From UBA5195 sp034432755 (lineage in GTDB: Bacteria; Chloroflexota; Anaerolineae; Anaerolineales; Villigracilaceae): a stretch of 6,328 nucleotides of DNA. Shown here piece after piece: positions 1 through 5,813 of the stretch (its first letter is position 1; every line of letters starts with the position of its first letter). The notes beneath the pieces were generated by a model. It saw nothing but the letters and a program-made list of their open reading frames with translations. It did not search any database and was not told the origin of the DNA. The stretch is taken from assembly GCA_034432755.1 (NCBI GenBank), contig DAOUBQ010000055.1:1-6328 (forward strand). Reading direction: 5' to 3'. Both the position numbers and the translations under genes were made by a program.

Positions 1-245
1 CTGACAACTGACAACTGACAACTGACAACTGACAACTGACAACTGATAACTGACAACTGACAACTGACAACTGACAACTGACAACTGACAACTGATAACT
101 GATAACTGACAACTGATAACTGACCACTGATAACTGACAACTGATAACTGACAACTGATAACTGATAACTGATAACTGATAACTGATAACTGACAACTGA
201 TAACTGACCACTGATAACTGACCACTGATAACTGACCACTGATAA
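1..245. repeat. Heptanucleotide tandem array, 35 units of CTGAYAA/CTGACCA
   Basis: The tract parses without a gap into 35 consecutive 7-bp units: 16 CTGACAA, 15 CTGATAA and 4 CTGACCA. It touches the window edge, so it may be longer. The left part is nearly pure CTGACAA. The last seven units alternate CTGATAA and CTGACCA, giving a 14-bp higher-order period. Because 7 is not a multiple of 3, every + strand frame meets TGA or TAA, while all three - strand frames are free of stops. No gene is seen here. It resembles the short tandemly repeated heptamers known in cyanobacteria and seen in Chloroflexota; that family link is inferred, the periodicity is directly seen. Confidence 0.97.
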
Positions 246-246
246 T
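218..246 (+). promoter_or_regulatory. Possible sigma70-like promoter formed by the heptamer array
   Basis: CTGACC at 218-223 (4 of 6 matches to TTGACA) is followed after exactly 17 bp by GATAAT at 241-246 (5 of 6 matches to TATAAT). The final T of the -10-like hexamer comes from the first base after the array. Similar but weaker pairs (CTGACA or CTGACC, 17 bp, GATAAC) recur upstream wherever the units allow. Transcription from the last pair would begin around the aroA ATG and give a leaderless or nearly leaderless mRNA. This is sequence resemblance only; the real promoter could lie further upstream. Confidence 0.25.
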
Positions 247-250
247 TCTC

Positions 251-1546
251 ATGCAAATCACCCCCATTCCTCACCCCCTTAACGCCACCGTCCGCGTGCC
301 TGGCTCGAAATCGCTCACCAACCGCGCCTTGCTGATAGCCGCTCTCGCCAAAGGCACAACCCGTTTAACCAATGCCCTCTTCAGCGACGACTCGCGCTAC
401 TTCGCCCGCGCCCTCCAAACCCTCGGTTTTCACCTGACACTCGACGAAACCAATCACGAGATGACGATTACCGGCCTCGGCGGTCAGATTCCCGCCCAAA
501 AGGCCGAGTTGTTCATTGGCAACGCCGGCACTGCGGCGCGTTTCCTCTCCGCCTTCCTCACGCTCGGCCACGGCGAATACATATTAGACGGCGACTCGCG
601 CATGAGAGAACGCCCCATCGGCGACCTGGTGGTTGCGCTGAAGCAGTTGGGCGCAGATGTTCATCCGGTATTCCAATCACTAAATTACCAAATCGTCAAA
701 TCGCAAATTTATCCTCCCGTCAAAATCCTGGCATCCGGTCTTCCCGGCGGCAAAACCACGGTTGCGGGTGACATTTCCAGTCAGTTTCTCTCCGCCCTGC
801 TCATGGTCGCGCCCTATGCCCAAACCCCGGTCGAAATCGAACTCTCTACCGAACTCAATTCCAAACCCTATGTCGAAATGACCCTCGCCATCATGCGCGA
901 TTTTGGCGTCACCGTAGAGCGCGACGAATATCGGTTTTTCCGAATTTACCCCCAGCGTTACAGGCCCAGCCCCAATTACCCCATCGAATCCGACGCCTCG
1001 GCTGCCTCTTACTTCTTTGCCGCCCCTGCCATCTGCGGTGGAACGGTTCGCGTTGAAAACATTTCCCGCCGCTCGGTTCAGGGAGATATCGCTTTTCTGG
1101 ACGTTCTGGAGAAACTCGGCTGTCGCGTCACCGAAAGCGATCATTCCATCACAGTTCATTGCCAATCACAAATGACTGGCATTGATATTAATATGCGCGA
1201 CATCCCCGATACCGCCCAAACCCTGGCTGCCCTTGCGCCTTTTGCTGCTTCACCCACCCGCATTCGCGGCATCGCCTCGGCCCGTGTTAAAGAGACCGAC
1301 CGCATCGCCGCCACCTGCGCCGAACTGACCCGCTTGGGCGTCAAAGTGGAGGAACATCCCGACGGCATGACCATTTACCCGTGTCAGAACTTTACGCCTG
1401 CCACCGTTCAGACCTACAACGACCACCGCATGGCCATGGCCTTCTCGCTCATCGGACTGCGCGTTCCGGGCGTCACCATCGAAAACCCCGGCTGCGTCTC
1501 CAAAACCTTTCCTAACTTCTTTGCCGTTCTCGACACACTTCGCTAA
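251..1546 (+). CDS. aroA: 3-phosphoshikimate 1-carboxyvinyltransferase (EPSP synthase)
   Basis: Transfers the enolpyruvyl group of PEP to shikimate-3-phosphate, step 6 of the shikimate pathway, in the cytoplasm. At 431 aa it has the usual family length. Visible motifs: PGSKS.TNR near the start (K20, S21, R25), N-A-G-T-A-A-R (91-97), GDSRMRERP (114-122), SSQFLSALL (from about 176), IPD (D320, probably equivalent to E. coli Asp313), VKETDR (K347, E348) and YNDHR (389-393). The NAGTA form fits a class I type enzyme; the residue after the Arg is F98 where E. coli has Pro101. There is no Shine-Dalgarno site between the repeat array and the ATG, yet the conserved N-terminus begins only about 15 residues in, so this start is well placed. 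First gene of the operon. Compared with relatives, residues about 141-153 look like an extra segment (see the separate entry at 671-712). Confidence 0.97.
   Translation: MQITPIPHPLNATVRVPGSKSLTNRALLIAALAKGTTRLTNALFSDDSRYFARALQTLGFHLTLDETNHEMTITGLGGQIPAQKAELFIGNAGTAARFLSAFLTLGHGEYILDGDSRMRERPIGDLVVALKQLGADVHPVFQSLNYQIVKSQIYPPVKILASGLPGGKTTVAGDISSQFLSALLMVAPYAQTPVEIELSTELNSKPYVEMTLAIMRDFGVTVERDEYRFFRIYPQRYRPSPNYPIESDASAASYFFAAPAICGGTVRVENISRRSVQGDIAFLDVLEKLGCRVTESDHSITVHCQSQMTGIDINMRDIPDTAQTLAALAPFAASPTRIRGIASARVKETDRIAATCAELTRLGVKVEEHPDGMTIYPCQNFTPATVQTYNDHRMAMAFSLIGLRVPGVTIENPGCVSKTFPNFFAVLDTLR
671..712 (+). repeat. AT-rich heptamer-like insert inside aroA
   Basis: Within a GC-rich gene this stretch is AT-rich and contains CAAATCG (689-695), CAAATCG (697-703) and CAAATTT (704-710). 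It encodes roughly residues 141-153 of AroA, between the conserved LGADV and YPP motifs. From memory, typical EPSP synthases have about 8 residues between these motifs and this one has about 17. The reading frame is kept. It looks like a short repeat accepted in a surface loop. The insertion is inferred from remembered family spacing, not from an alignment. Confidence 0.45.
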
Positions 1547-1561
1547 ACGCCCCCCTTTGCC

Positions 1562-1575
1562 CATTCTTCATTCTT
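1562..1575 (+). repeat. CATTCTT heptamer pair directly before the aroE start
   Basis: Two exact copies of CATTCTT end immediately before the aroE ATG, inside a 29-bp intergenic gap. There is no purine-rich Shine-Dalgarno site in this gap. The 7-bp period matches that of the larger arrays before aroA and aroC, though the unit sequence differs. Two copies alone could be chance. Confidence 0.55.
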
Positions 1576-2409
1576 ATGTTTTATCCCCTCGGTCTCATCG
1601 GCCACCCCCTCGGCCACTCGCTCTCGCCCAAGATCCACGCCGCCGCTCTCGCCGCCTGTGGATTGACCGGCGATTATTCCCTTTTTCCCATTCCTCCCGA
1701 TGACCTTCCCGGCCTGCACACCTTGCTTGCCCGCCTGCGTGCCGGAGAAATTCACGGGCTAAACGTCACCATTCCGCACAAGCAGAATGTCATCCCCCTG
1801 CTCGATGCCCTGACCGAAACCGCCCAAGCCATTGGCGCGGTAAACACGATTTCGGCGCAGAATGGCCGGTTAATCGGCGACAACACCGACGCGCCGGGCT
1901 TTTTCACCGACTTAACTCGTTTTTTGGAAAAATCGAACATCCAAAATCCAAAAACTGCACTTCTCCTCGGCGCTGGCGGCTCGGCCCGCGCAGTTTTTTA
2001 TGCCTTATGCCAGGCCGGTTGGCAGGTCACTGTGGCTGCCCGCCGCCTGGAGCAGGCCCAAGCCCTTGCGCAATCTCTAAAATTGTCGTGTAGCCACATA
2101 GAGTGTATTGAATTGAATGCTGTGGCAGACTGGCAAGGCGACCTGTTGGTGAATACCACGCCCCTGGGCATGGCACCCGCCATTGAAACCTGCCCCTGGC
2201 CCGAACATACCCCCCTGCCTGATGGGGCGGTGGTTTACGACCTGGTCTATAACCCCCGCGAGACACGCCTCGTCCGCCAGGCGCGCGCCGCTGGGCTGCC
2301 CGCTGCCACCGGACTTGGAATGCTCATCGAACAGGCTGCCCTCGCTTTTGAAATTTGGACTGGCTGCCGCCCGCCGCGCGCTGCCCTCTGGCAGGCCGCC
2401 GAACACTGA
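1576..2409 (+). CDS. aroE: Shikimate dehydrogenase (NADP+)
   Basis: Reduces 3-dehydroshikimate to shikimate with NADPH, step 4 of the pathway. The 277-aa length is normal. The N-terminal substrate domain shows GHSLSP (S15, S17), NVTIPHK with catalytic K69, GAVNT (N90) and DNTD with catalytic D105. The Rossmann domain begins with GAGGSARAV (from G132). The C-terminal part has VNTTPLGM, YDLVYNP and an LIEQAALAFEIWTG helix typical of AroE. The stop codon lies within the first unit of the heptamer tract that follows. It starts 29 bp after aroA, with no Shine-Dalgarno site, so translation probably depends on coupling or on a non-canonical start. The domain linker (residues about 119-126) is AT-rich and heptamer-like. 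AroE paralogues such as YdiB share these motifs, but the operon context supports the biosynthetic enzyme. Confidence 0.96.
   Translation: MFYPLGLIGHPLGHSLSPKIHAAALAACGLTGDYSLFPIPPDDLPGLHTLLARLRAGEIHGLNVTIPHKQNVIPLLDALTETAQAIGAVNTISAQNGRLIGDNTDAPGFFTDLTRFLEKSNIQNPKTALLLGAGGSARAVFYALCQAGWQVTVAARRLEQAQALAQSLKLSCSHIECIELNAVADWQGDLLVNTTPLGMAPAIETCPWPEHTPLPDGAVVYDLVYNPRETRLVRQARAAGLPAATGLGMLIEQAALAFEIWTGCRPPRAALWQAAEH
1934..1954 (+). repeat. Heptamer-like AT-rich tract in the aroE domain linker
   Basis: CGAACAT, CCAAAAT and CCAAAAA follow one another with a 7-bp period. They encode part of the linker between the substrate-binding and NADP-binding domains of AroE. Local composition is more AT-rich than the rest of the gene. 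Compared with remembered AroE sequences the linker is only about three residues longer, so an insertion is possible but not shown. Confidence 0.3.
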
Positions 2410-2496
2410 ACACTGCTCACTGCTCCCTGCTCATCCCTCACTGCTCACTGATAACTGCTTACTGCTCACTGATAACTGCTCACTGCTCACTGATAA
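2406..2496. repeat. Second heptamer tract, 13 units, CTGCTCA/CTGATAA
   Basis: The aroE-aroC gap parses into 13 consecutive 7-bp units: mainly CTGCTCA, with CTGATAA three times (2448, 2469, 2490, so 21 bp apart), plus CTGAACA, CTGCTCC, TCCCTCA and CTGCTTA variants. CTGATAA is shared with the array at 1-245. The first unit contains the aroE TGA stop. The next 7 bases after the tract, CTGGAGA (2497-2503), keep the CTG start and hold the aroC Shine-Dalgarno site. The tract is more degenerate than the upstream array, as if older. Confidence 0.93.
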
Positions 2497-2498
2497 CT

Positions 2499-2502
2499 GG
2501 AG
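2499..2502 (+). promoter_or_regulatory. Ribosome binding site of aroC
   Basis: GGAG lies 6 bp before the aroC ATG and fixes that start. It sits in what would be the next unit of the heptamer tract (CTGGAGA), so it may have arisen from, or replaced, a repeat unit. Confidence 0.8.
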
Positions 2503-2508
2503 ACCGAT

Positions 2509-3714
2509 ATGCTACGCTTCCTCACCGCCGGAGAATCACACGGCCCCTCACTCACCGCCATCCTGGATGGCATCCCCGCTGGCTTGCCCCTGACCCCCGA
2601 AATCATCAACCGCGAACTCACCCGCCGTCAGCAAGGCTATGGCGCGGGCGGACGTATGAAAATTGAACGAGATACCGTTCAAATTTTGGGCGGTGTGATG
2701 GGCGGCGAGACGACCGGCGCCCCGCTTGCGCTGCTGGTGGAAAACGCCGACCATGTCAAGTGGAAGGACAAACCCATTCCGCCGCTCACTACGCCCCGGC
2801 CCGGTCACGCCGATTTGACGGGCGCAGTCAAATATGGCTACCGCGACCTGCGCCCCACGCTGGAACGCTCCTCGGCGCGCGAGACCACCATGCGGGTGGC
2901 GGTGGGCGCTATCTGCAAGCACCTGCTGGGGCAGTTTGGAATCTTCATCGGCGGGTACGTTAAATCTATCGGCGAGGTGGAAGCCGATTTTAACGGAATG
3001 CCGTATCCAGCCCGGTTCGAGGCGGCCGAAAACTCTGACGTGCGCTGTCCCGATTCCATCGCGGCGGAACGCATGAGGCAGAAAATCCATCAAATTATCC
3101 AAAACAAAGACACCCTGGGCGGCGTGCTGGAAATTGTCGCGCTGAATGTTCCGGTGGGGCTGGGCAGTTACGCACAATGGGACAGGCGCCTGGAGGCCCG
3201 CCTGGCTCAGGCCGTGATGAGCGTGCAGGCTATGAAGGGCGTCGAAATCGGCGAGGCTTTTGAGAACGCACGCCTGCCCGGTACGAAAGCCCATGACGCG
3301 ATTACCCTGCCCCCTCCCCCCCTCTCCCGCCGGGAGAGGGGGCAGGGGGGTGAGGGATTGTTCCGTCCCACCAACCGCGCCGGCGGCACCGAAGGCGGTA
3401 TTTCTAACGGCCAGCCGATTGTGATTCGCGCGGCCATGAAACCGATTGCCACCACCCTCACCCCGCAGACGACCGTGGACCTGGCGACCGGGCAGCAGGG
3501 GCCGACGAAATATGAGCGCTCTGATTTTTGCCCCGTGCCGCGCGCTGTGCCAATCCTCGAAGCGATGGTGGCCTTTGTGCTGGCCGAGGCGTTACTCGAA
3601 AAACTGGGCGGTGACTCGCTCTCTGAAATGAAACCGCGCTTTGACGCCCTGCGCCGCGCTCGCCTGCAAGATTTGCCGATGGACAATGTTGAACATGTTT
3701 GGTGGGAATCATGA
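2509..3714 (+). CDS. aroC: Chorismate synthase
   Basis: Converts EPSP to chorismate with reduced FMN as cofactor, the last step of the pathway. The 401-aa length is slightly above the usual 350-390. Motifs: AGESHG with H11, QGYGAGGRMKIE, GGVMGGETTGAP, PGHADL with H100 (probably the second conserved His), KYGYRD, ERSSARETT, TNRAGGTEGGISNG (from T288), IRAAMKP, and RSDFCPVPRAVPILEAMVA near the C-terminus. A good Shine-Dalgarno site and the GESHG motif at residues 8-12 fix the start. Between AHDA and TNRAGG the protein carries a Pro/Arg/Gly-rich stretch (residues about 267-283) encoded by a palindromic DNA repeat; relatives are about 10 residues shorter here. The reading frame is kept and all catalytic motifs are present, so the enzyme is probably active. 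The stop overlaps the next start (ATGA). Confidence 0.97.
   Translation: MLRFLTAGESHGPSLTAILDGIPAGLPLTPEIINRELTRRQQGYGAGGRMKIERDTVQILGGVMGGETTGAPLALLVENADHVKWKDKPIPPLTTPRPGHADLTGAVKYGYRDLRPTLERSSARETTMRVAVGAICKHLLGQFGIFIGGYVKSIGEVEADFNGMPYPARFEAAENSDVRCPDSIAAERMRQKIHQIIQNKDTLGGVLEIVALNVPVGLGSYAQWDRRLEARLAQAVMSVQAMKGVEIGEAFENARLPGTKAHDAITLPPPPLSRRERGQGGEGLFRPTNRAGGTEGGISNGQPIVIRAAMKPIATTLTPQTTVDLATGQQGPTKYERSDFCPVPRAVPILEAMVAFVLAEALLEKLGGDSLSEMKPRFDALRRARLQDLPMDNVEHVWWES
3304..3356. repeat. GC-rich palindromic repeat inserted in frame in aroC
   Basis: A perfect 12-bp stem (3318-3329 with 3331-3342) closes around a single C at 3330. After two unpaired positions, pairing resumes over about 6-8 further positions. 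Composition is almost wholly C on the left arm and G on the right. It encodes PPPPLSRRERGQGGEG in AroC. Such CCCCCTCTCCC/GGGAGAGGGGG palindromes occur as dispersed repeats in many GC-rich genomes (general knowledge, not searched). The element fits the idea of a REP- or MITE-like sequence placed in a tolerant loop, as described for Rickettsia palindromic elements. The exact boundaries are uncertain. Confidence 0.8.
3701..3705 (+). promoter_or_regulatory. Weak ribosome binding site for aroKB
   Basis: GGTGG lies 5 bp before the ATG at 3711, inside the last codons of aroC. It is a weak GGxGG type site. Together with the ATGA overlap it favours translation start at 3711 over the later ATG codons at 3741 and 3774. 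Confidence 0.45.
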
Positions 3715-5330
3715 CACCTGGCCCAAAACGTGATAAATTTATGCGCACGACATCACGCAGCAGCGGCAAAGATATGAATCATATTTTTCTCTACGGCCCC
3801 CCTGGTTCTGGCAAAAGCAGCGTTGGACGCGTGCTGGCAGCCAACCTCGATATGGAATTTGTTGACCTCGATTCTGAAATTGTTGCCTTTACCGGTCAAA
3901 CCATCCCACAAATCATGGCAGAATGGGGTGAATCGGGTTTTCGTGATATTGAAAGCACCGCCCTGCGGCGGGTGACCAAAGGCCCGCCGCGCGTCATTGC
4001 GTTGGGGGGCGGGGCGTTGTTGCGCGCTCAGAACCGTTCTCATGCCGAAGCCAAGGGGGTGGTGGTCTCGCTCACCGCAGAGTTTGAGACTCTTCAGAAT
4101 CGAATTGCCCAAGATGCGACTGAGCGCCCCTTATTGGCCGATGACCTGCCCGGGAAACTGGCCCGGCTATTGCAGCGCCGTTCTGACCATTATCGTTCCT
4201 ATGATTTGCGCGTAGTCACTGACGGACTTGCTCCCGAAGATATTGCCTCGCACATTCAGGTCATGGTGGGGCGGTTTCGGGTACGCGGCATGGGGCAGCC
4301 ATATGATGTTATCGTCCAACCGGGCGGGTTCGATGGCCTGGGAGATTTACTGCGCCAGCGCGGTTTGACCGGCCCGGCGGTCATTGTCAGCGATGAGAAC
4401 GTTGCGCCTTTGTACGCCGAGCGAATCAGCAAATTGCTGCGCCGCGCCGGAATTGCTTCTGCGTTGGTCACCATTCCTTCTGGTGAAGCCCATAAAACCA
4501 TCGAAACCGTGATGATGTTGTGGCGTAAATTTTTGGCGCTTGGGTTAGACCGAAAAAGTACAGTGTTGGCTTTAGGTGGGGGGGTGGTAGGTGACCTGGC
4601 CGGGTTTGCAGCCGCAACGTTTATGCGCGGCATGAACTGGGTGGCCTTGCCAAGCACCCTGCTGGCGATGGTGGATGCCTCAATGGGGGGCAAGACCGGT
4701 TTTGACCTGCCTGAGGGAAAAAATCTGGTGGGTGCGTTTCACTCGCCCCGCCTGGTGTTTGCCAACCCTTATATGCTCTCCACTCTCGAAGATGCCGAAC
4801 TACGCTCTGGCCTGGCTGAGGTTGTTAAGCATGGAGTCATCGCCGACCCGGCTTTGTTTACTCTGTGTTCGGGCGGCCTGGAATCTGTGAAAGATGACAT
4901 GGTGCAGATTGTTCAGCGCGCGATGGCGGTGAAAGTGCAAATTATCGAAGCCGACCCGTATGAAAAAGGCATTCGGGCCGCCTTAAATTTTGGTCATACT
5001 GTTGGCCATGCGATTGAAAAAGTATCCAATTACAGCATTCGACATGGTGAAGCGGTGGCTATGGGCATGGTGGCCGAAGCCAAATTGGCCGAGCGGCTGT
5101 GGATTTGCTCGAAAGGACTCGCGAACCGTATTGCGGCCACGCTTTTGAGCCTTGGGCTGCCCACCGAAATTCCGGCAGAGTTCTCGCGTGATGCACTGAT
5201 GGCGGCCATGCGCCACGATAAAAAGCGCCAGTCGGGTGTTGTTTACTTTGCTCTGCCTGAAGAAATCGGCCAAATGCAGGTGGGAGTCAGCGTTGATAAC
5301 CTGGAGATGGTTTTTGCGGAGGATAAATGA
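3711..5330 (+). CDS. aroKB: Fused shikimate kinase / 3-dehydroquinate synthase
   Basis: One 539-aa polypeptide carries two enzymes. The kinase half (about residues 22-185) phosphorylates shikimate (step 5): Walker A GPPGSGKS with K35, DLDSE (D52, D54), FRDIE (R78), GGG at 99-101 and lid ERPLL (R139). The synthase half (about 195-539) makes 3-dehydroquinate from DAHP with NAD+ and a divalent metal (step 2): PSGEAHKT, LGGGVVGDLAGF (288-299), LPSTLLAMVDASMGGKTG, and probable metal ligands E370 (AEVVKHG), H429 (FGHTVGH) and H445 (RHGEAVA). Both active sites look intact. A similar AroKB fusion is known in Thermotoga maritima. The start at 3711 is chosen for its ATGA overlap with aroC and weak GGTGG site; the kinase fold itself begins at Met 22 (ATG 3774), so the first 21 residues may be an untranslated or unconserved extension. 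An in-frame ATG at 3699 would overlap aroC further and is less likely. Confidence 0.95.
   Translation: MTPGPKRDKFMRTTSRSSGKDMNHIFLYGPPGSGKSSVGRVLAANLDMEFVDLDSEIVAFTGQTIPQIMAEWGESGFRDIESTALRRVTKGPPRVIALGGGALLRAQNRSHAEAKGVVVSLTAEFETLQNRIAQDATERPLLADDLPGKLARLLQRRSDHYRSYDLRVVTDGLAPEDIASHIQVMVGRFRVRGMGQPYDVIVQPGGFDGLGDLLRQRGLTGPAVIVSDENVAPLYAERISKLLRRAGIASALVTIPSGEAHKTIETVMMLWRKFLALGLDRKSTVLALGGGVVGDLAGFAAATFMRGMNWVALPSTLLAMVDASMGGKTGFDLPEGKNLVGAFHSPRLVFANPYMLSTLEDAELRSGLAEVVKHGVIADPALFTLCSGGLESVKDDMVQIVQRAMAVKVQIIEADPYEKGIRAALNFGHTVGHAIEKVSNYSIRHGEAVAMGMVAEAKLAERLWICSKGLANRIAATLLSLGLPTEIPAEFSRDALMAAMRHDKKRQSGVVYFALPEEIGQMQVGVSVDNLEMVFAEDK
5318..5322 (+). promoter_or_regulatory. Ribosome binding site of aroQ
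   Basis: A full GGAGG lies 4 bp before the aroQ ATG, within the last codons of aroKB. With the ATGA overlap it fixes the aroQ start. Confidence 0.8.
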
Positions 5331-5773
5331 CCGCTGTTCTGGTCTTGCATGGTCCGAACTTGAACCTGCTCGGAACGCGCGAGCCGGAGGTGTATGGGAA
5401 TCTGACACTGGCCGACATCAATGCGCACTGCGTGGCGTTGGGCCAAGAGTTGGGCGTGGAGGTGCGCTGTTTTCAGTCGAACCACGAAGGCGCGCTGATT
5501 GACGCCCTGCACGAGGCGCGCTCTTGGGCTGCTGGCGTGGTCTTCAACCCTGGCGGGTATACCCACACTTCGGTCGCCTTGCGTGATGCAATCGCCGCCA
5601 TTGACCTGCCGGTGGTTGAAGTTCACATTTCCAATGTGTACGCGCGCGAGGAATTTCGACATAAATCGTTCATTTCGGCAGTGTGCAGGGGAAAAATTAG
5701 CGGCTTGGGCTGGCGCTCGTATACGCTGGGGTTGCGTTACCTGGCGGAGTTGCTCTGTGATGAGGCGGTGTAA
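5327..5773 (+). CDS. aroQ: 3-dehydroquinate dehydratase, type II
   Basis: Dehydrates 3-dehydroquinate to 3-dehydroshikimate (step 3); type II enzymes form dodecamers and act through an enolate, without the Schiff-base lysine of type I. The 148-aa length is typical. Motifs: HGPNLNLLGTREP with R18, catalytic Y23 in VYG, QSNHEGALID, FNPGGYTHTSVALRDA, EVHISN with catalytic H100, ARE.FRHKS, and CRGKISGLG near the C-terminus. All conserved catalytic residues are visible. It overlaps the aroKB stop by 4 bp (ATGA), so the two are probably translationally coupled. It is the last gene of the operon and its stop codon runs straight into a hairpin terminator. Confidence 0.97.
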   Translation: MTAVLVLHGPNLNLLGTREPEVYGNLTLADINAHCVALGQELGVEVRCFQSNHEGALIDALHEARSWAAGVVFNPGGYTHTSVALRDAIAAIDLPVVEVHISNVYAREEFRHKSFISAVCRGKISGLGWRSYTLGLRYLAELLCDEAV

Positions 5774-5811
5774 TCAAAATGGCGCGAGATGAATCTCGCG
5801 CCATTTTGATT
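5772..5811. terminator. Bidirectional hairpin terminator after aroQ
   Basis: A perfect 19-bp inverted repeat (5772-5790 with 5793-5811) has only GA at its centre; a real RNA loop would open a few more bases. Its outer parts are AAAAT and ATTTT, flanking a GC-rich core GGCGCGAG, so the layout is symmetric for both strands. It begins inside the aroQ stop codon and ends two bases before the stop of the - strand reading frame at 5814, as expected for a terminator shared by two convergent genes. The T-run is short, so termination may be moderate. Confidence 0.8.
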
Positions 5812-5813
5812 CA

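Noticed and set aside
1..245. CRISPR array
   Set aside because: The unit is 7 bp and contiguous, with no spacers.
365..1564. Several long - strand open frames across aroA
   Set aside because: They are antisense shadows of a GC-rich gene with a clear EPSP synthase product; none shows a recognisable motif.
2183..2666. + strand open frames through the aroE-aroC gap with repeated LLTDNC-like residues
   Set aside because: They translate the heptamer tract and out-of-frame ends of aroE and aroC. The repetitive peptide is a by-product of a 7-bp repeat.
2548..3294. A 248-codon - strand open frame opposite aroC
   Set aside because: Its length comes from the codon bias of aroC; the + strand shows all chorismate synthase motifs and the antisense product resembles nothing known to me.
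3304..3356. Intrinsic terminator within aroC
   Set aside because: The hairpin lacks a following T-run, sits inside an intact reading frame, and overlapped downstream genes depend on transcription passing through.
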